From: JACVRM01 sp963809765
Lineage (GTDB): Bacteria > Actinomycetota > Thermoleophilia > Gaiellales > Gaiellaceae
DNA length: 64,000 nt
Direction of reading: 5' to 3'
Assembly (NCBI GenBank): GCA_963809765.1
Contig: CAWEKT010000003.1
Location: 248,001-312,000, forward strand
Both the position numbers and the translations under genes were made by a program. The first letter of the stretch is position 1, and each line of letters starts with the position of its first letter. This document shows positions 49,976 through 58,628 of this stretch, in pieces. Below the pieces are notes generated by a model. That model was given only the letters and a program-made list of their open reading frames with translations, was not told the DNA's origin and searched no databases.

Positions 49976-52183
49976 CTACCAGTCGGGCGTGATGTCCGGC
50001 AGCGCGTGGATGACGATCGGCGCCGCCGCTGCCGGCGGCGAGATCCCAAGCGTGTAGAGGTCGTAGTTGGACCCGCCGGAGGGCGCGCGCGCGTACACGA
50101 GCTTCCCGCCGTCCGTCGACCAGGCCGGCGTGACCTCGTTGACGGTCGTGCGTCGTCGTCCGACGCACCAGCGCACCGCCTGTCGTGTTCATCGTGTAGA
50201 GCTCGGAGTTCGACGCGCCGTGCCTCAGCGTCGAGAACGCGATCGTCGAGCCGAACCACGCCGGCTCGGTGTCGAGGCTGTTCCCCGTCCGATCCCGGAG
50301 GTGAGCCTGGTCTCCTTCGCGCTCGGCGCGGCGACCATCGTGTAGATGTCGCCCTGGCCAGGTGAATGAGGATGAGATGAAAAAGATTAGGTTGAGTTTA
50401 GAATTTGTTGTTTGGAATGTTGTGAATGCGTTGAAGATTGCATGGAAATTGTAATTGGTTAGTTGCTGATAGTGTGTTTGGAAAGGCTGAAGTGTTGAGG
50501 TTGAGGTGTGAAAGGTAGGTGTAGACTTGGATGGTTGAGAAGTGTGATATGGATATTGGTTGAAAGATGTAAGAAATGTGAAATTTGTCTGCCCGATCGA
50601 GTCGAGCGGGATCGAGTCGAGCGGCGTCGCGCCGAGCGCGATCGCGCCGAGCGCGATCGAGTCGAGCGGTGTCTCGCTCAGGTCGATCGAATCGAGCGGG
50701 ATCGAATCGAGCGGGATCGGGTCCGGACCCGGCGCTTCGTTGAGCGCATACACGTCGGCGAGCGTGATCGTGTTGAGCGGTACGTCGGCGAGCGGCGTAC
50801 CTGCCAGCCGGTCCTCCCAGTCGTCACCCGTCGAGAGCGGGATGTCGGAGAGATGGACTCCGCCGAACGCCTCGTCGAGCAGGTCGGACGTCAGCCCGAT
50901 CGAGTCGAGCGGAATCGAATCGAGCGGGACGGAGTCGAGCGGAATCGAGTCGAGCGGAATCGAGTCCAGGGGCGTCGACTCGGTTGTGCCAACTTGCTGC
51001 CGGAGCTCGCCGGTGTCGATGGCGCCGGTCGGCACCGACTGAGCGCCGGCGATAACCGAGGGCGCGGTCGAGCTGGCCGAGATCGTCGCGCTCGGGTTGT
51101 TCGTTACCGCCAGGACCTGGGCGACCCACATGAGGCAGTCGCCGCTGGTGGCTGGGACGCCCATGAAGGCCGACGCCGACGTGTCGCCGCCTTGGATGTA
51201 GGCGGAGACGTCGTAGGTGTCGGTGTCCCAATCTGCTGTGTCGGGATTGGGATTGGGAGGATCGCTTCCCTCCAGGGTGTCATCGAGATTGAGCGTGCCC
51301 TGACTGCCGATGAATCGGAGTTCCTCGGGCAAGGCCTGCCCGTCGCCGACGATGAACGTCGTCCTCGCGGTTGCCGGATACGTGGCGTTGAACCCGCCGA
51401 GCGTGTTGGTGATGTCCTCGTCGTCCGCGTTGACGACGTCGTTCCCGTCGTAGAGCAGAATGTCTTTGCGGGACAGACTCGTGTTCGCATAGACCACGAC
51501 GAGTGAGGCGCCCTGCGCGAGGATCTGAGCCGCCGGACGCGACGTCGGTGAAGTGCGTACGTGTCGTTTCCGGTCACCTCGCTCGTCACGTCGGCGCGGT
51601 AGCCGCGACTGCTCGTCGCGGAACCAGCACGTGTCCGCGTTCGTGCCGGTGTCATCGCGCCAACGAACGGCGTCCCCTCGAAGGTGATGTCGTTCAGAGC
51701 GTGGCGCTGTCTGCGTCGTCCAACAGATACCCCCAGTACGAGGTACGCCGCCGTCACGGTAGAGCCGGCCGGAATGCCGGAGATCGTGATGCTTCCGGAC
51801 GTCTCGCCGCGAAGGCCGGTGCCGGCTGCGACGTAGTCGCCGTTCAGGGTGAACTTGAACTTCTGACTGATGTCGAGGTTCTGCGTCGTCGGCGCCTGAG
51901 CTTCGACCGGGACGATGGCGCGTGTCGCCGTGTCCGTCTGAAGGCGGGGACCGATGCCGGCGCCGTCCGGGCTGTCCGCGCTGTCCGCGCTGTACGCGCC
52001 GGCATGCGCGGTTCCCCCATGGCCGTTCGCGACGACGTGCGGCACGTTGGGGACGGGTACCGCGAGTTTCGGGGAGCCCGAGTTGCTGCCGGCGCTCGCG
52101 AGCGCCAGGCCGATCGTGCCCGCCACAAGAGTCGCGGATGCGAGGCCCAGGGCAGCACGAAACGAACGCGCCGGGCGCCTCAT
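49976..52183 (-). CDS. Secreted PLDSI-repeat protein 3 with TolB propeller (frameshifted, interrupted)
   Basis: About 730 residues from ATG at 52183. The signal peptide is FRAALGLASATLVAGTIGLALASAG. Then an N-terminal beta-domain (KFKFTLNGDYVAAGTGLRG; ITISGIPAGSTVTAAYLVLG; RKDILLYDGNDVVNADDED; FNATYPATARTTFIVGDGQ) resembling DUF3344-type exported domains. PLDSI repeats follow (50898-50975), then GLTSDLLDEAFGGVHLSDIPL, DVPLNTITLADVYAL and a second PLDSI block (50588-50715). Then comes an abrupt AT-rich stretch (50367-50587), and a short TolB/PD40 propeller (GQGDIYTMVAAPSAKETRLT; STIAFSTLRHG; NYDLYTLG) ending DITPDW at 49976. Compared with giants 1 and 2 the DUF11, PPC and protease domains are missing exactly at the AT-rich stretch. 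Several indels, mainly 51.5-51.75 kb and 50.1-50.3 kb. Confidence 0.7.
50367..50587. other. AT-rich, C-depleted anomalous segment
   Basis: About 220 bp with only about six C residues on the plus strand and many runs of T, A and G, inside DNA that is otherwise close to 70 percent GC. It begins after GGCCAGGTG and ends at TTTGTCTGCCCGATCGAG. The minus-strand frame of protein 3 stays open across it as a Thr/Ser/Phe/Asn/Gln-rich stretch (NFTFLTSFNQYPYHTS and similar). It could be a gap-filling or chimeric assembly artefact at the repeat, or a real insert. Confidence 0.9.
50588..50715 (-). repeat. 15-bp coding repeat, protein 3 block 2
   Basis: GATCGAGTCGAGCGG-type units, some degenerate (GATCGCGCCGAGCG encodes A-L-G-A-I in the same pentad spacing). 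It borders directly on the AT-rich segment. Confidence 0.85.
50898..50975 (-). repeat. 15-bp coding repeat, protein 3 block 1
   Basis: Five units encoding P-L-D-S-I, one with Val in place of Ile (P-L-D-S-V). Confidence 0.88.
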
Positions 52184-52362
52184 GCGCCGTTGCGGTTCAC
52201 TCTTTGCCTGCGCCAAAACGACCCCCCGGTCCGCAGATCGCTCCCGAGCGTTTCACAAGGCACAGGCGACGTCAACCTCTGGTTCGAGGGCGCCATTCGA
52301 CATCTCTCCGCATGACAGCAGTCGTGCCTGTCTGGCCTATCGCACCGCACCTGCTTGCGTGA

Positions 52363-52824
52363 TCAACGGCCCTTGAACGCGCGCTCGACCTGCCGCTTCG
52401 CCTCGCGGTCGGCGATGTCGCGCCGCTTGTCGCGGAGCTCCTTGCCCCGCGCGACAGCGAGCTCGACCTTCACCCTGCCGTCGCGGAAGTAGAGACGAGT
52501 CGGGACGAGCGTCAGTCCACGCTCGCGCACCATGCCGTAGAGCGAGTCGATCTCCCGTCGATGCGCGAGCAGCTTGCGCGTGCGGTCGGGGTCGTGGGCG
52601 CCGACACTGCCCTGCTCGTACGGGGCGATGTGCAACCCGACCAGCCACAGCTCGCCGTCACGGACGTCGGCGTAGGCCTGGGCAATCGTGACGCGGCCGT
52701 CCCGGAGCGACTTGACCTCGGTGCCGGTCAGGACCAGGCCCGCCTCGACGCGCTCGAGCAGGTGGTACTCGTGGCGCGCGCGACGGTTGTCGACGATGAG
52801 CTTCTCTCCCTTGGGCTTGGGCAC
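52363..52824 (-). CDS. smpB: SsrA-binding protein SmpB
   Basis: 153 residues from ATG at 52824. The SmpB beta-barrel is obvious: EKLIVDNRRARHEYHLLERV, then GLVLTGTEVKSLRDGRVTIA, GELWLVGLHIAPYEQGS, and RKLLAHRREIDSLYGMVRERG with LVPTRLYFRDGRVKVELAVA. The basic C-terminal tail (GKELRDKRRDIADREAKRQ) inserts into the mRNA channel during trans-translation. It binds the tRNA-like domain of tmRNA and brings it to stalled ribosomes. Its partner ssrA lies 43 kb away at 9351 in the opposite orientation; in many bacteria they are adjacent. It follows rnr by about 50 bp and probably shares its transcript. Confidence 0.97.
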   Translation of the reverse strand: MPKPKGEKLIVDNRRARHEYHLLERVEAGLVLTGTEVKSLRDGRVTIAQAYADVRDGELWLVGLHIAPYEQGSVGAHDPDRTRKLLAHRREIDSLYGMVRERGLTLVPTRLYFRDGRVKVELAVARGKELRDKRRDIADREAKRQVERAFKGR

Positions 52825-52876
52825 GGAGCGATTGTAGGGAGGGCTTCCGCGGCGACCGGCGCGCGCGGGCGGAGAC

Positions 52877-54565
52877 TCAGACGAGTCTGAGCTCGACGTC
52901 GCCGTTGGTGCGGTCGATCGACTCGACCCGCACCTCGACTGTGTCGCCGAGCCGGAACGTCCGCCCGGTGCGGCGGCCCTGCAGGCCCGTGCCGAAGCGG
53001 GTGTGCTCGAAGTAGTCCCCCGGCAGGTGACGGACGGGCAGGTAGCCCTCGAAGACGTCGCCGAAGCGGGCGAAGAGGCCGGACGAGATCACGCCGCCGA
53101 TCTCACCCTCGAAGGTCGTCTCCCAGCCCCGCTCGTAGAGGACCTTGTCGAGCAGCCAGGCGAGGCAGAGCTCGTCGGCGCGGTACTCGACCCGCGTGGC
53201 TGCGCGCTCCGTCTCGGATGTGCGCTCGGCAACCTCGAAGAGCGGCTCGGCCGCGGGCGCCTCGTCGGAGACGCCGAGCTCCTGCAGCAGGGCGCGGTGG
53301 CAGACGAGGTCGGGATAGCGGCGGATCGGCGAGGTGAAGTGGCAGTACGCGCGGCTGGCGAGCCCCATGTGGCCGAGGTTGCGCGGGTCGTAGCGCGCCT
53401 GCTTCAACGCCCGCAGAACCAGCGCCGGAAACGCCTCCACCCCACGTCCCTGCTGACGAACGTAGGTGGTCACGCGCTCGCTGATCTCACCGGCGAGCCG
53501 CGTGGCCTCCGACGGGGACAGGTGCTCGTCGTCCGGCGCGGGCGGCGTCGGGATCTCGAGCTCGCCGAGCTTCGCAAGGAGGAGCGCAATCGCCTGCGGG
53601 TCCGGGGGCTCGTGGACGCGGTAGAGCGCGTCGCGCTCTCGGGCGGTGAGGAAGGCGGCAACCGCCTCGTTGGCCAGGATCATCAGCTCCTCGACCAGCG
53701 CGTGGGCGTGGGCCTCGCCCTCGAGCCAGGCGCGCTCTACATTGCCGTCGTCGTCGAAGGCGAAGGTCACCTCCTTCGACTCGATCCGGAGTGCGCCGCG
53801 AGCGAAGCGCCGCCGGCGCAGCTCCATCGCGACCCGCTCCGTCAGCTCGAGCGCCTCGCCCACCTGCGGGCTCGGCGCTGGGTCTCTCCCGGCGAGTATC
53901 GCCTCGGCGCCGCCGTAGGTGAGGCGCTCGTCGGAGCGGATGACCGACCGGTAGAAGACAGGCTCGCCCGGGTCCAGCGAGCCGTCGAACAGCACCTCGA
54001 CCGTGAGGCAGAGGCGGTCCGTGTGCGGGCGCAGGCTGCAGAGGTCGTCGGCGAATAAGGGCGGCAACATGGGCGCGACCCGGCCCGGAACGTAGACCGA
54101 GTTGCCCCGCTCGGATGCGCCGCGGTCGAGCGCCGACCCGGTCGGGACGAAGTGCGACACGTCGGCGATGTGCACCCAGACGCGGACGCCGTCCCCCTCC
54201 CGGCGCGCCGACAGGGCGTCGTCGAAGTCCTTCGCGGTGTCGGGGTCGATCGTGAAGGTGACGAGCTCGCGCAGGTCGGTGCGCCCGGCGAGCGTCGGCT
54301 CGGGAGGGTCGTAGGGCTCGAACGGCCGGCGCAGGCCCTCCTCCTCGAGAACTCCCTCGAGCACGGCAGACAGCGATGCTGCCGGGCCGAGCACGCGCTC
54401 GACGCGCGCCCGGCCACGGCCGGTGCGAACGACCGCGAGCACGCCGTCACGCGCACCGTCGAGCCCGCGCCGGTCGAGCACGACCGGCTGCCCGGGCACA
54501 AAGAACGGCTCGCCGACAACGAGCTTGCCGCGCCGGCTCACCTCCACGACCAGCCGTTTGCTCAT
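52877..54565 (-). CDS. rnr: Ribonuclease R/II family exoribonuclease
   Basis: 562 residues from ATG at 54565 (MSKRLVVEVSRRGKLVVGEP); in-frame ATGs at 54583 and 54634 would add a short extension. It has an OB-fold cold-shock-like N-terminus, then the RNB catalytic domain: TFTIDPDTAKDFDDALSARR holds the four Asp that bind magnesium, with VWVHIADVSHFV, GNSVYVPGRVAPMLPPLFAD and YCHFTSPIRRYPDLVCHRALL. A C-terminal S1 domain (GLFARFGDVFEGYLPV, RLGDTVEVRVESIDR) follows. It is shorter than E. coli RNase R (about 800) because the N-terminal HTH/CSD part is reduced. RNase R degrades structured and non-stop mRNA and works with tmRNA-SmpB; the gene sits next to smpB. Confidence 0.93.
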   Translation of the reverse strand: MSKRLVVEVSRRGKLVVGEPFFVPGQPVVLDRRGLDGARDGVLAVVRTGRGRARVERVLGPAASLSAVLEGVLEEEGLRRPFEPYDPPEPTLAGRTDLRELVTFTIDPDTAKDFDDALSARREGDGVRVWVHIADVSHFVPTGSALDRGASERGNSVYVPGRVAPMLPPLFADDLCSLRPHTDRLCLTVEVLFDGSLDPGEPVFYRSVIRSDERLTYGGAEAILAGRDPAPSPQVGEALELTERVAMELRRRRFARGALRIESKEVTFAFDDDGNVERAWLEGEAHAHALVEELMILANEAVAAFLTARERDALYRVHEPPDPQAIALLLAKLGELEIPTPPAPDDEHLSPSEATRLAGEISERVTTYVRQQGRGVEAFPALVLRALKQARYDPRNLGHMGLASRAYCHFTSPIRRYPDLVCHRALLQELGVSDEAPAAEPLFEVAERTSETERAATRVEYRADELCLAWLLDKVLYERGWETTFEGEIGGVISSGLFARFGDVFEGYLPVRHLPGDYFEHTRFGTGLQGRRTGRTFRLGDTVEVRVESIDRTNGDVELRLV

Positions 54566-54845
54566 TGGTGACCGCGGGCCCATGACGCCCAAACTGCGGG
54601 CGTCGTGGGCCCGCTCCATTCGAAGGGGGAGCAAGTCCCCCCTCGAGCTCCCCCCTTGCCACGCCGCGGTCGAGACGACGACGCCAGCTGGTCACACGCG
54701 GCTGCGCGCGGTGTGGCTCGCGCCGAGCAAGCTCGGCTCCGCCGGTAAACCACACAGCCAGTTGTCGGTGGCTCGTCGCGACTGCGTCGCGACATCGGGA
54801 GAGCAGGGGCAGGAAGTCCGTCGCCGTGACCCACGGCGAGCGAAA
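54566..54845. other. Intergenic segment with several hairpins
   Basis: 280 bp between the start of rnr and the stop of ftsX without a convincing gene. It contains GGGGGA-GCAAG-TCCCCC (about 54625-54641), a CCGAGC/GCTCGG pair around 54724-54736, and GTCGCGAC-TGC-GTCGCGAC (about 54774-54792). These probably terminate ftsX transcription and may shape the rnr leader. A 90-codon minus-strand frame here has no protein-like pattern. Confidence 0.5.
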
Positions 54846-55736
54846 TCAGACTTTCAGGAAGCGGCGCACCGTCAACCCCGACCCGGCGGCGCCGACGAGG
54901 AGGCCGATCACGCAGAGGATCAGTGCGTTCAGCCCGAAGGAGATCGCCTGCGCGCCCTCGGCGGCGTCGAGCCCGTCGAGGATGGGCGCGGCCACGACCT
55001 CGCGGGCGACGAGCAGCAGCACCACGGCGGCAATCGAACCGAACAATCCGACGAGGAACCCCTCCAGCATGAACGGACCGCGGACGAACCAGTTCGACGC
55101 GCCGACGAGCTTCATCACCTCGATCTCGCGACGTCGGGCGAAAATGGAGAGGCGGATCGTGTTCCCGATCAGGATGGTCGCGGCGATCAGCAGGATCGCG
55201 ACCGCGAACAGGAACACCGACTCGATCACGCGCGCGAGCTGAAGGATGCGGCTCGTCGTCTCCTCACCGTCCTTGACCTCGTCGACGCCGGGTGGCAGCG
55301 GTTCGAGGCTGCCCGCGAGCGCAGCGACGTCCTCGCCGCGGCGCGGCGTCACCTCCAGCGAGACTGGAAGCGGATTCGAGACGAGCGCGTCGGTGATCTC
55401 GGGATGCGTCTTCTGCATGCGGGCCAGCGCCTCGTCCTTCGAGATCAGCTTCACGCCGTTGGGCGCGACCAGCGGGTTGCCCTCCAACTGCTCGCGGACA
55501 GCCTCGACCTGGGCGTCCTTCGCGTCTTGGCCGCACTCGATCTCGGTGCAGAAATAGACCTTGACGAGCAGCTCGCTCTTCTTCTCGTCGCTCCACGACC
55601 GCGCCCAGGTGCCGAACGCGAGCAGCACGCCGACGAGGAACATGCCGATCAGCACGGTCAGCGTCGCGGCCATGGTGGTCGAGAGGTTGGCGGTCATCGA
55701 CCGCAGCGCCTCCGACACGAGCATCCGAAGCCTCAC
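54846..55736 (-). CDS. ftsX: Cell-division ABC permease FtsX
   Basis: 296 residues from GTG at 55736 (VRLRMLVSEALRSMTANLST); ATG at 55724 is an alternative. The FtsX layout is complete: TM1 TLTVLIGMFLVGVLLAFGTW, an external loop (45-170) with a Cys pair (YFCTEIECGQD), TM2 VFLFAVAILLIAATILIGNT, the coupling loop RRREIEVMKLVGASNWFVRGP, then TM3 and TM4 (GLFGSIAAVVLLLVA; LNALILCVIGLLVGAAGSG). With FtsE it activates peptidoglycan hydrolases at the division site. It starts 7 bp after ftsE on the same strand. The M23/NlpC hydrolase that often follows ftsX is absent here. Confidence 0.95.
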   Translation of the reverse strand: MRLRMLVSEALRSMTANLSTTMAATLTVLIGMFLVGVLLAFGTWARSWSDEKKSELLVKVYFCTEIECGQDAKDAQVEAVREQLEGNPLVAPNGVKLISKDEALARMQKTHPEITDALVSNPLPVSLEVTPRRGEDVAALAGSLEPLPPGVDEVKDGEETTSRILQLARVIESVFLFAVAILLIAATILIGNTIRLSIFARRREIEVMKLVGASNWFVRGPFMLEGFLVGLFGSIAAVVLLLVAREVVAAPILDGLDAAEGAQAISFGLNALILCVIGLLVGAAGSGLTVRRFLKV

Positions 55737-55743
55737 GCGCGCC

Positions 55744-56427
55744 TCATTCGTTCGCGTACCCGCCGCGGCGCTCGTCGCGCATCAGGCGCCCGTCCTCGAG
55801 GGCGATCACGCGTCGGCGCATCTTGTCCACCATCTCGCGGTCGTGGGTCGCCATCAAGATCGTCGTTCCGGCCCGGTTGATGCGGTAGAGCAGCTGCATG
55901 ATGCCAACCGAGGTGTCGGGGTCGAGGTTGCCGGTCGGCTCGTCGCAGATCAGCAGCGGCGGCCGGTTGACGACGGCGCGCGCGATCGAGACGCGCTGCT
56001 GCTCGCCGCCCGAGAGCTCGTCCGGCAGCGAGCTCATCTTCTCGGCCAGGCCGACCAGCGAGAGCACCTCCGGCACCTTCTTGCGGATCGCGTTCCGGCT
56101 CTCGCCCTGGACGCGGAGCGCGTAGGCCACGTTCTCGGCCGCGGTGCGGCTCGGCAGCAGCTTGAAGTCCTGGAAGACGCAGCCCACGTTGCGGCGCAGC
56201 ATCGGCACCTTCGAACGGCGCAGACGCCCGAGGTCCCGGCCCGAGACGATGATCCTGCCGCGCGTCGGCTCGACCTCCTTGAGCAGCAGCTTGATGACCG
56301 TCGACTTGCCTGAGCCGGACGGACCGACCAGGAAGACGAACTCGCCCTTCTCGATCACGAAGGAGACGTCGCTCAGAGCGGCGACGTTCGGCTCGTACAC
56401 CTTGCCGACCGCGTCGAACACGATCAT
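55744..56427 (-). CDS. ftsE: Cell-division ATP-binding protein FtsE
   Basis: 227 residues if ATG at 56427 is used (MIVFDAVGKVYEP), the normal FtsE length; the frame stays open to an ATG at 56526, which would add 33 residues, so an extended form cannot be excluded. ATPase motifs: FVFLVGPSGSGKSTVIKLLL (Walker A), NVGCVFQDFKLLPSRTAAEN (Q-loop), DELSGGEQQRVSIARAVV (signature), LLICDEPTGNLDPDTS (Walker B) and LMATHDREMV (H-loop). It energises FtsX. The ftsE-ftsX pair follows prfB, an arrangement common in Actinomycetota. Confidence 0.95.
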   Translation of the reverse strand: MIVFDAVGKVYEPNVAALSDVSFVIEKGEFVFLVGPSGSGKSTVIKLLLKEVEPTRGRIIVSGRDLGRLRRSKVPMLRRNVGCVFQDFKLLPSRTAAENVAYALRVQGESRNAIRKKVPEVLSLVGLAEKMSSLPDELSGGEQQRVSIARAVVNRPPLLICDEPTGNLDPDTSVGIMQLLYRINRAGTTILMATHDREMVDKMRRRVIALEDGRLMRDERRGGYANE

Positions 56428-56619
56428 CGCCCGCGCGAGCGACGCCGGCGTGGCACGCTCGAGCCCGAGCTCGGGCAGAGCCTCAGTCTGGTCGGGTGTG
56501 AGAACCGATTCCTGCACCGGGTTCAAGAGGAACGGCCGGCGGGGCCGCGCCGGTTCGGAGGTTCGGGAGTCTAGCGAAAGCTCCTGCTAGCGGAAGAATC
56601 CGCACCTCTCGGCAGAGCG

Positions 56620-57730
56620 TTAGGCGGTCTCCGCCTCGGTGGCCTGTGCGAGCAGGTACGCACGGATGAACTCGTCCAGATCGCCGTCCAGCACGGCCTG
56701 GGTGTTGCCGGTCTCGTGGCCAGTACGAAGGTCCTTGACGAGCTGGTAGGGATGGAGGACGTAGCTGCGGATCTGGCTGCCGAAGCCGGTGTTCTGGGCC
56801 TGCCCCCGCTCGCGTGCGAGCTCCGCCTCGCGCTCCTCCTCTGCCAGCTCGGCCAGACGCGAGCGCAGCAGCCGGAGCGCGGTCTGCTTGTTCGAGGATT
56901 GCGAGCGCTCGTTCTGGCACTGCACGACGATGCCGGTCGGCAGGTGAGTGATGCGGACGGCCGAGTCCGTCTTGTTCACGTGCTGCCCGCCTGCTCCACT
57001 CGCGCGATAGGTGTCGATGCGGAGGTCTGCCTCGTCGACCTCGATCTCGGCGTCGTCGCTGACGAGCGGCGCGACGATCACCTGGGCGAACGAGGTCTGT
57101 CGCCGGTGCGCGGAGTCGAACGGGGAGAGCCGCACGAGCCGATGGACGCCCCGTTCCGCCTTGAGCGTGCCGTAGGCGTTCTCGCCGGCGACGCTGATCG
57201 CTGCGGACTTGAGGCCTGCCTCCTCGCCGGGGCTGGCCTCGAGGAGCTCGGCGTTGAAGCCTCGGCGCTCGGCCCAGCGCAGGTACATCCGCACCAGCAT
57301 CTCGGCCCAGTCCTGGGCGTCGGTGCCGCCCTCGCCGCCGTGGATGGTCACGAGTGCATCCCCCGGGTCGTACTCGCCCGAGAAGAGCGCGTCCTCCTGC
57401 AGCTGCCCGAGCTCGCGCTCGAGCGGCGCGATCAGCGCAGAGAGCTCGCCGTCGGCGCTGTCCTCGCCCACCAGCTCGCGGATCGCCTCGTAGTCGCCGG
57501 TGAGACGTTCGTACGTCTCGAGCTTGCGCCTGACGCGCGCGTGCTCGGCCGAGATTCGCGCCGCTCCCTGCTGGTCGTCCCAGAAGCCCGGCTCGCCCAT
57601 GCGAGCCTCGAGCTCCGCCGACCGCTCTCTCAGCTGGTCCGGGTCAAAGGTAACCACGGACCCAGGCGAGCTGGGTCCCGATCCCTTCGAGCTGCTCGGC
57701 GATGCCCTGCGTGGAGGTGGACTCGGCCAT
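56620..57730 (-). CDS. prfB: Peptide chain release factor 2 with programmed frameshift
   Basis: About 369 residues. The zero frame starts at ATG 57730 (MAESTSTQGIAEQLEGIG), runs 28 codons to R-G-Y-L and meets TGA; the +1 frame then reads D-P-D-Q-L-R-E-R and continues to 56620. RF2 hallmarks: SPFDSAHRRQTSF carries the Ser-Pro-Phe tripeptide that reads UGA, and RASGAGGQHVNKTDSAVRIT carries the GGQ loop that triggers peptide release. The C-terminal DGDLDEFIRAYL is typical. It recognises UAA and UGA. The programmed stop gives autoregulation: low RF2 allows more frameshifting. The ORF frame alone would suggest a false start at 57780. Confidence 0.96.
57643..57649 (-). promoter_or_regulatory. Programmed +1 frameshift site CTT TGA C
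   Basis: On the minus strand the codons read GGT TAC CTT TGA C. CTT is the slip codon and TGA the in-frame stop; tRNA-Leu slides onto TTT and reading resumes at GAC. An upstream purine run, as in E. coli, is weak here (CCGTGGTTAC). Confidence 0.92.
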
Positions 57731-57790
57731 GGCGCGATCGTACCGGCCCCGCTTCGGGCCGGCGGGCACCGGGCCCGCATCGCCGGTGAG

Positions 57791-58448
57791 CTACGAGGTG
57801 CGCGCGAGCATCCGGGCCGCGAGCGTCCGCCTGCCGGCCAGGGGCTCGAAGGCGGTCGTTGCCATCAGTGCGCCGATCGCGCGGCCCTTCTGGAAGACCA
57901 GCATGTCGACGTACATGCGGAACGTCCGGCCGCTGGCCGAGGCGCTGACGACCATCCGGTACGACGCCGACCGCTCGCCGAGCCGCGGAGACGACAGCAT
58001 GCGCGAGGACAGCACTCGCATCGTCAATCCCGGCTCCGGCTTGGTCTTCGTCTCCTGCTCGAACGCCCAGCGGAGACAGCGTGCGATCGCGGGCTTCGCG
58101 CCCTTGCGGAAGTCGCCGATCGCCTGCGCGCGGCTGGCGTAGACCTCGGAGAACGAGATCACGGACGCGCCGCTGGGGTGCGCGAAGCCGGCGTCCGCCT
58201 TGCCGGTGATGGTGAACATCGAGAAGTCGGGGTCGAAGCCGGGGCAGCTCATGTCGTCGTCGTCGTCCGGCACGGCACTCCCTGCGCCAGCCGGCACCCA
58301 GGTCGGACAACCGGACGAGCATCGCCTGCGCCCGCCGCGTGTCCGCCGGGTTCAGGCGCTCCTGCTCGTCGCGGGGCCCACCGGCGGCGAGCGCCGTGGC
58401 GGCGACGGACAGCAGGAGCAGGCAGGCAACGAGGACGAGGCGGCGCAC
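57791..58448 (-). CDS. Secreted protein of unknown function (frameshifted)
   Basis: About 219 residues from GTG at 58448. The signal peptide is RRLVLVACLLLLSVAATALAAGG. The mature part starts ERLNPADTRRAQAMLVRLSDLG; a shift near 58285 leads into DDDDDMSCPGFDPDFSMFTITG, then ASVISFSEVYASRAQAIGDFRK, ALARCLRWAFEQ-like helix and MYVDMLVFQKGRAIGALM. The pattern (SCPG, then a strand, F-E-V-Y, then K-G-R-A) resembles PknH-sensor-like or PrsW-associated extracytoplasmic domains, but no family can be fixed. It lies between prfB and the divergent substrate-binding protein gene. Confidence 0.68.
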
Positions 58449-58628
58449 GAGCGGATCCTTTCGCTACGGGGGAGTCCAGGCCTCTGCGTCGGCGATGTGG
58501 CTCCGCCGCGTGAGCCCGAACGAGGGAAGCCGCGGAGCCGTCTCGTCGTCCTGTAGACAGTGGCAAATTGCGACAAACGCCACGTCGTGGTACACCGGAC
58601 GCGCGTGGAACGCCTCGTGCGCACCCGG

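Noticed and set aside
54562..54834. A 90-codon gene between rnr and ftsX
   Set aside because: It is a proline/arginine-rich translation over several hairpins and overlaps the rnr start, with no ribosome site.
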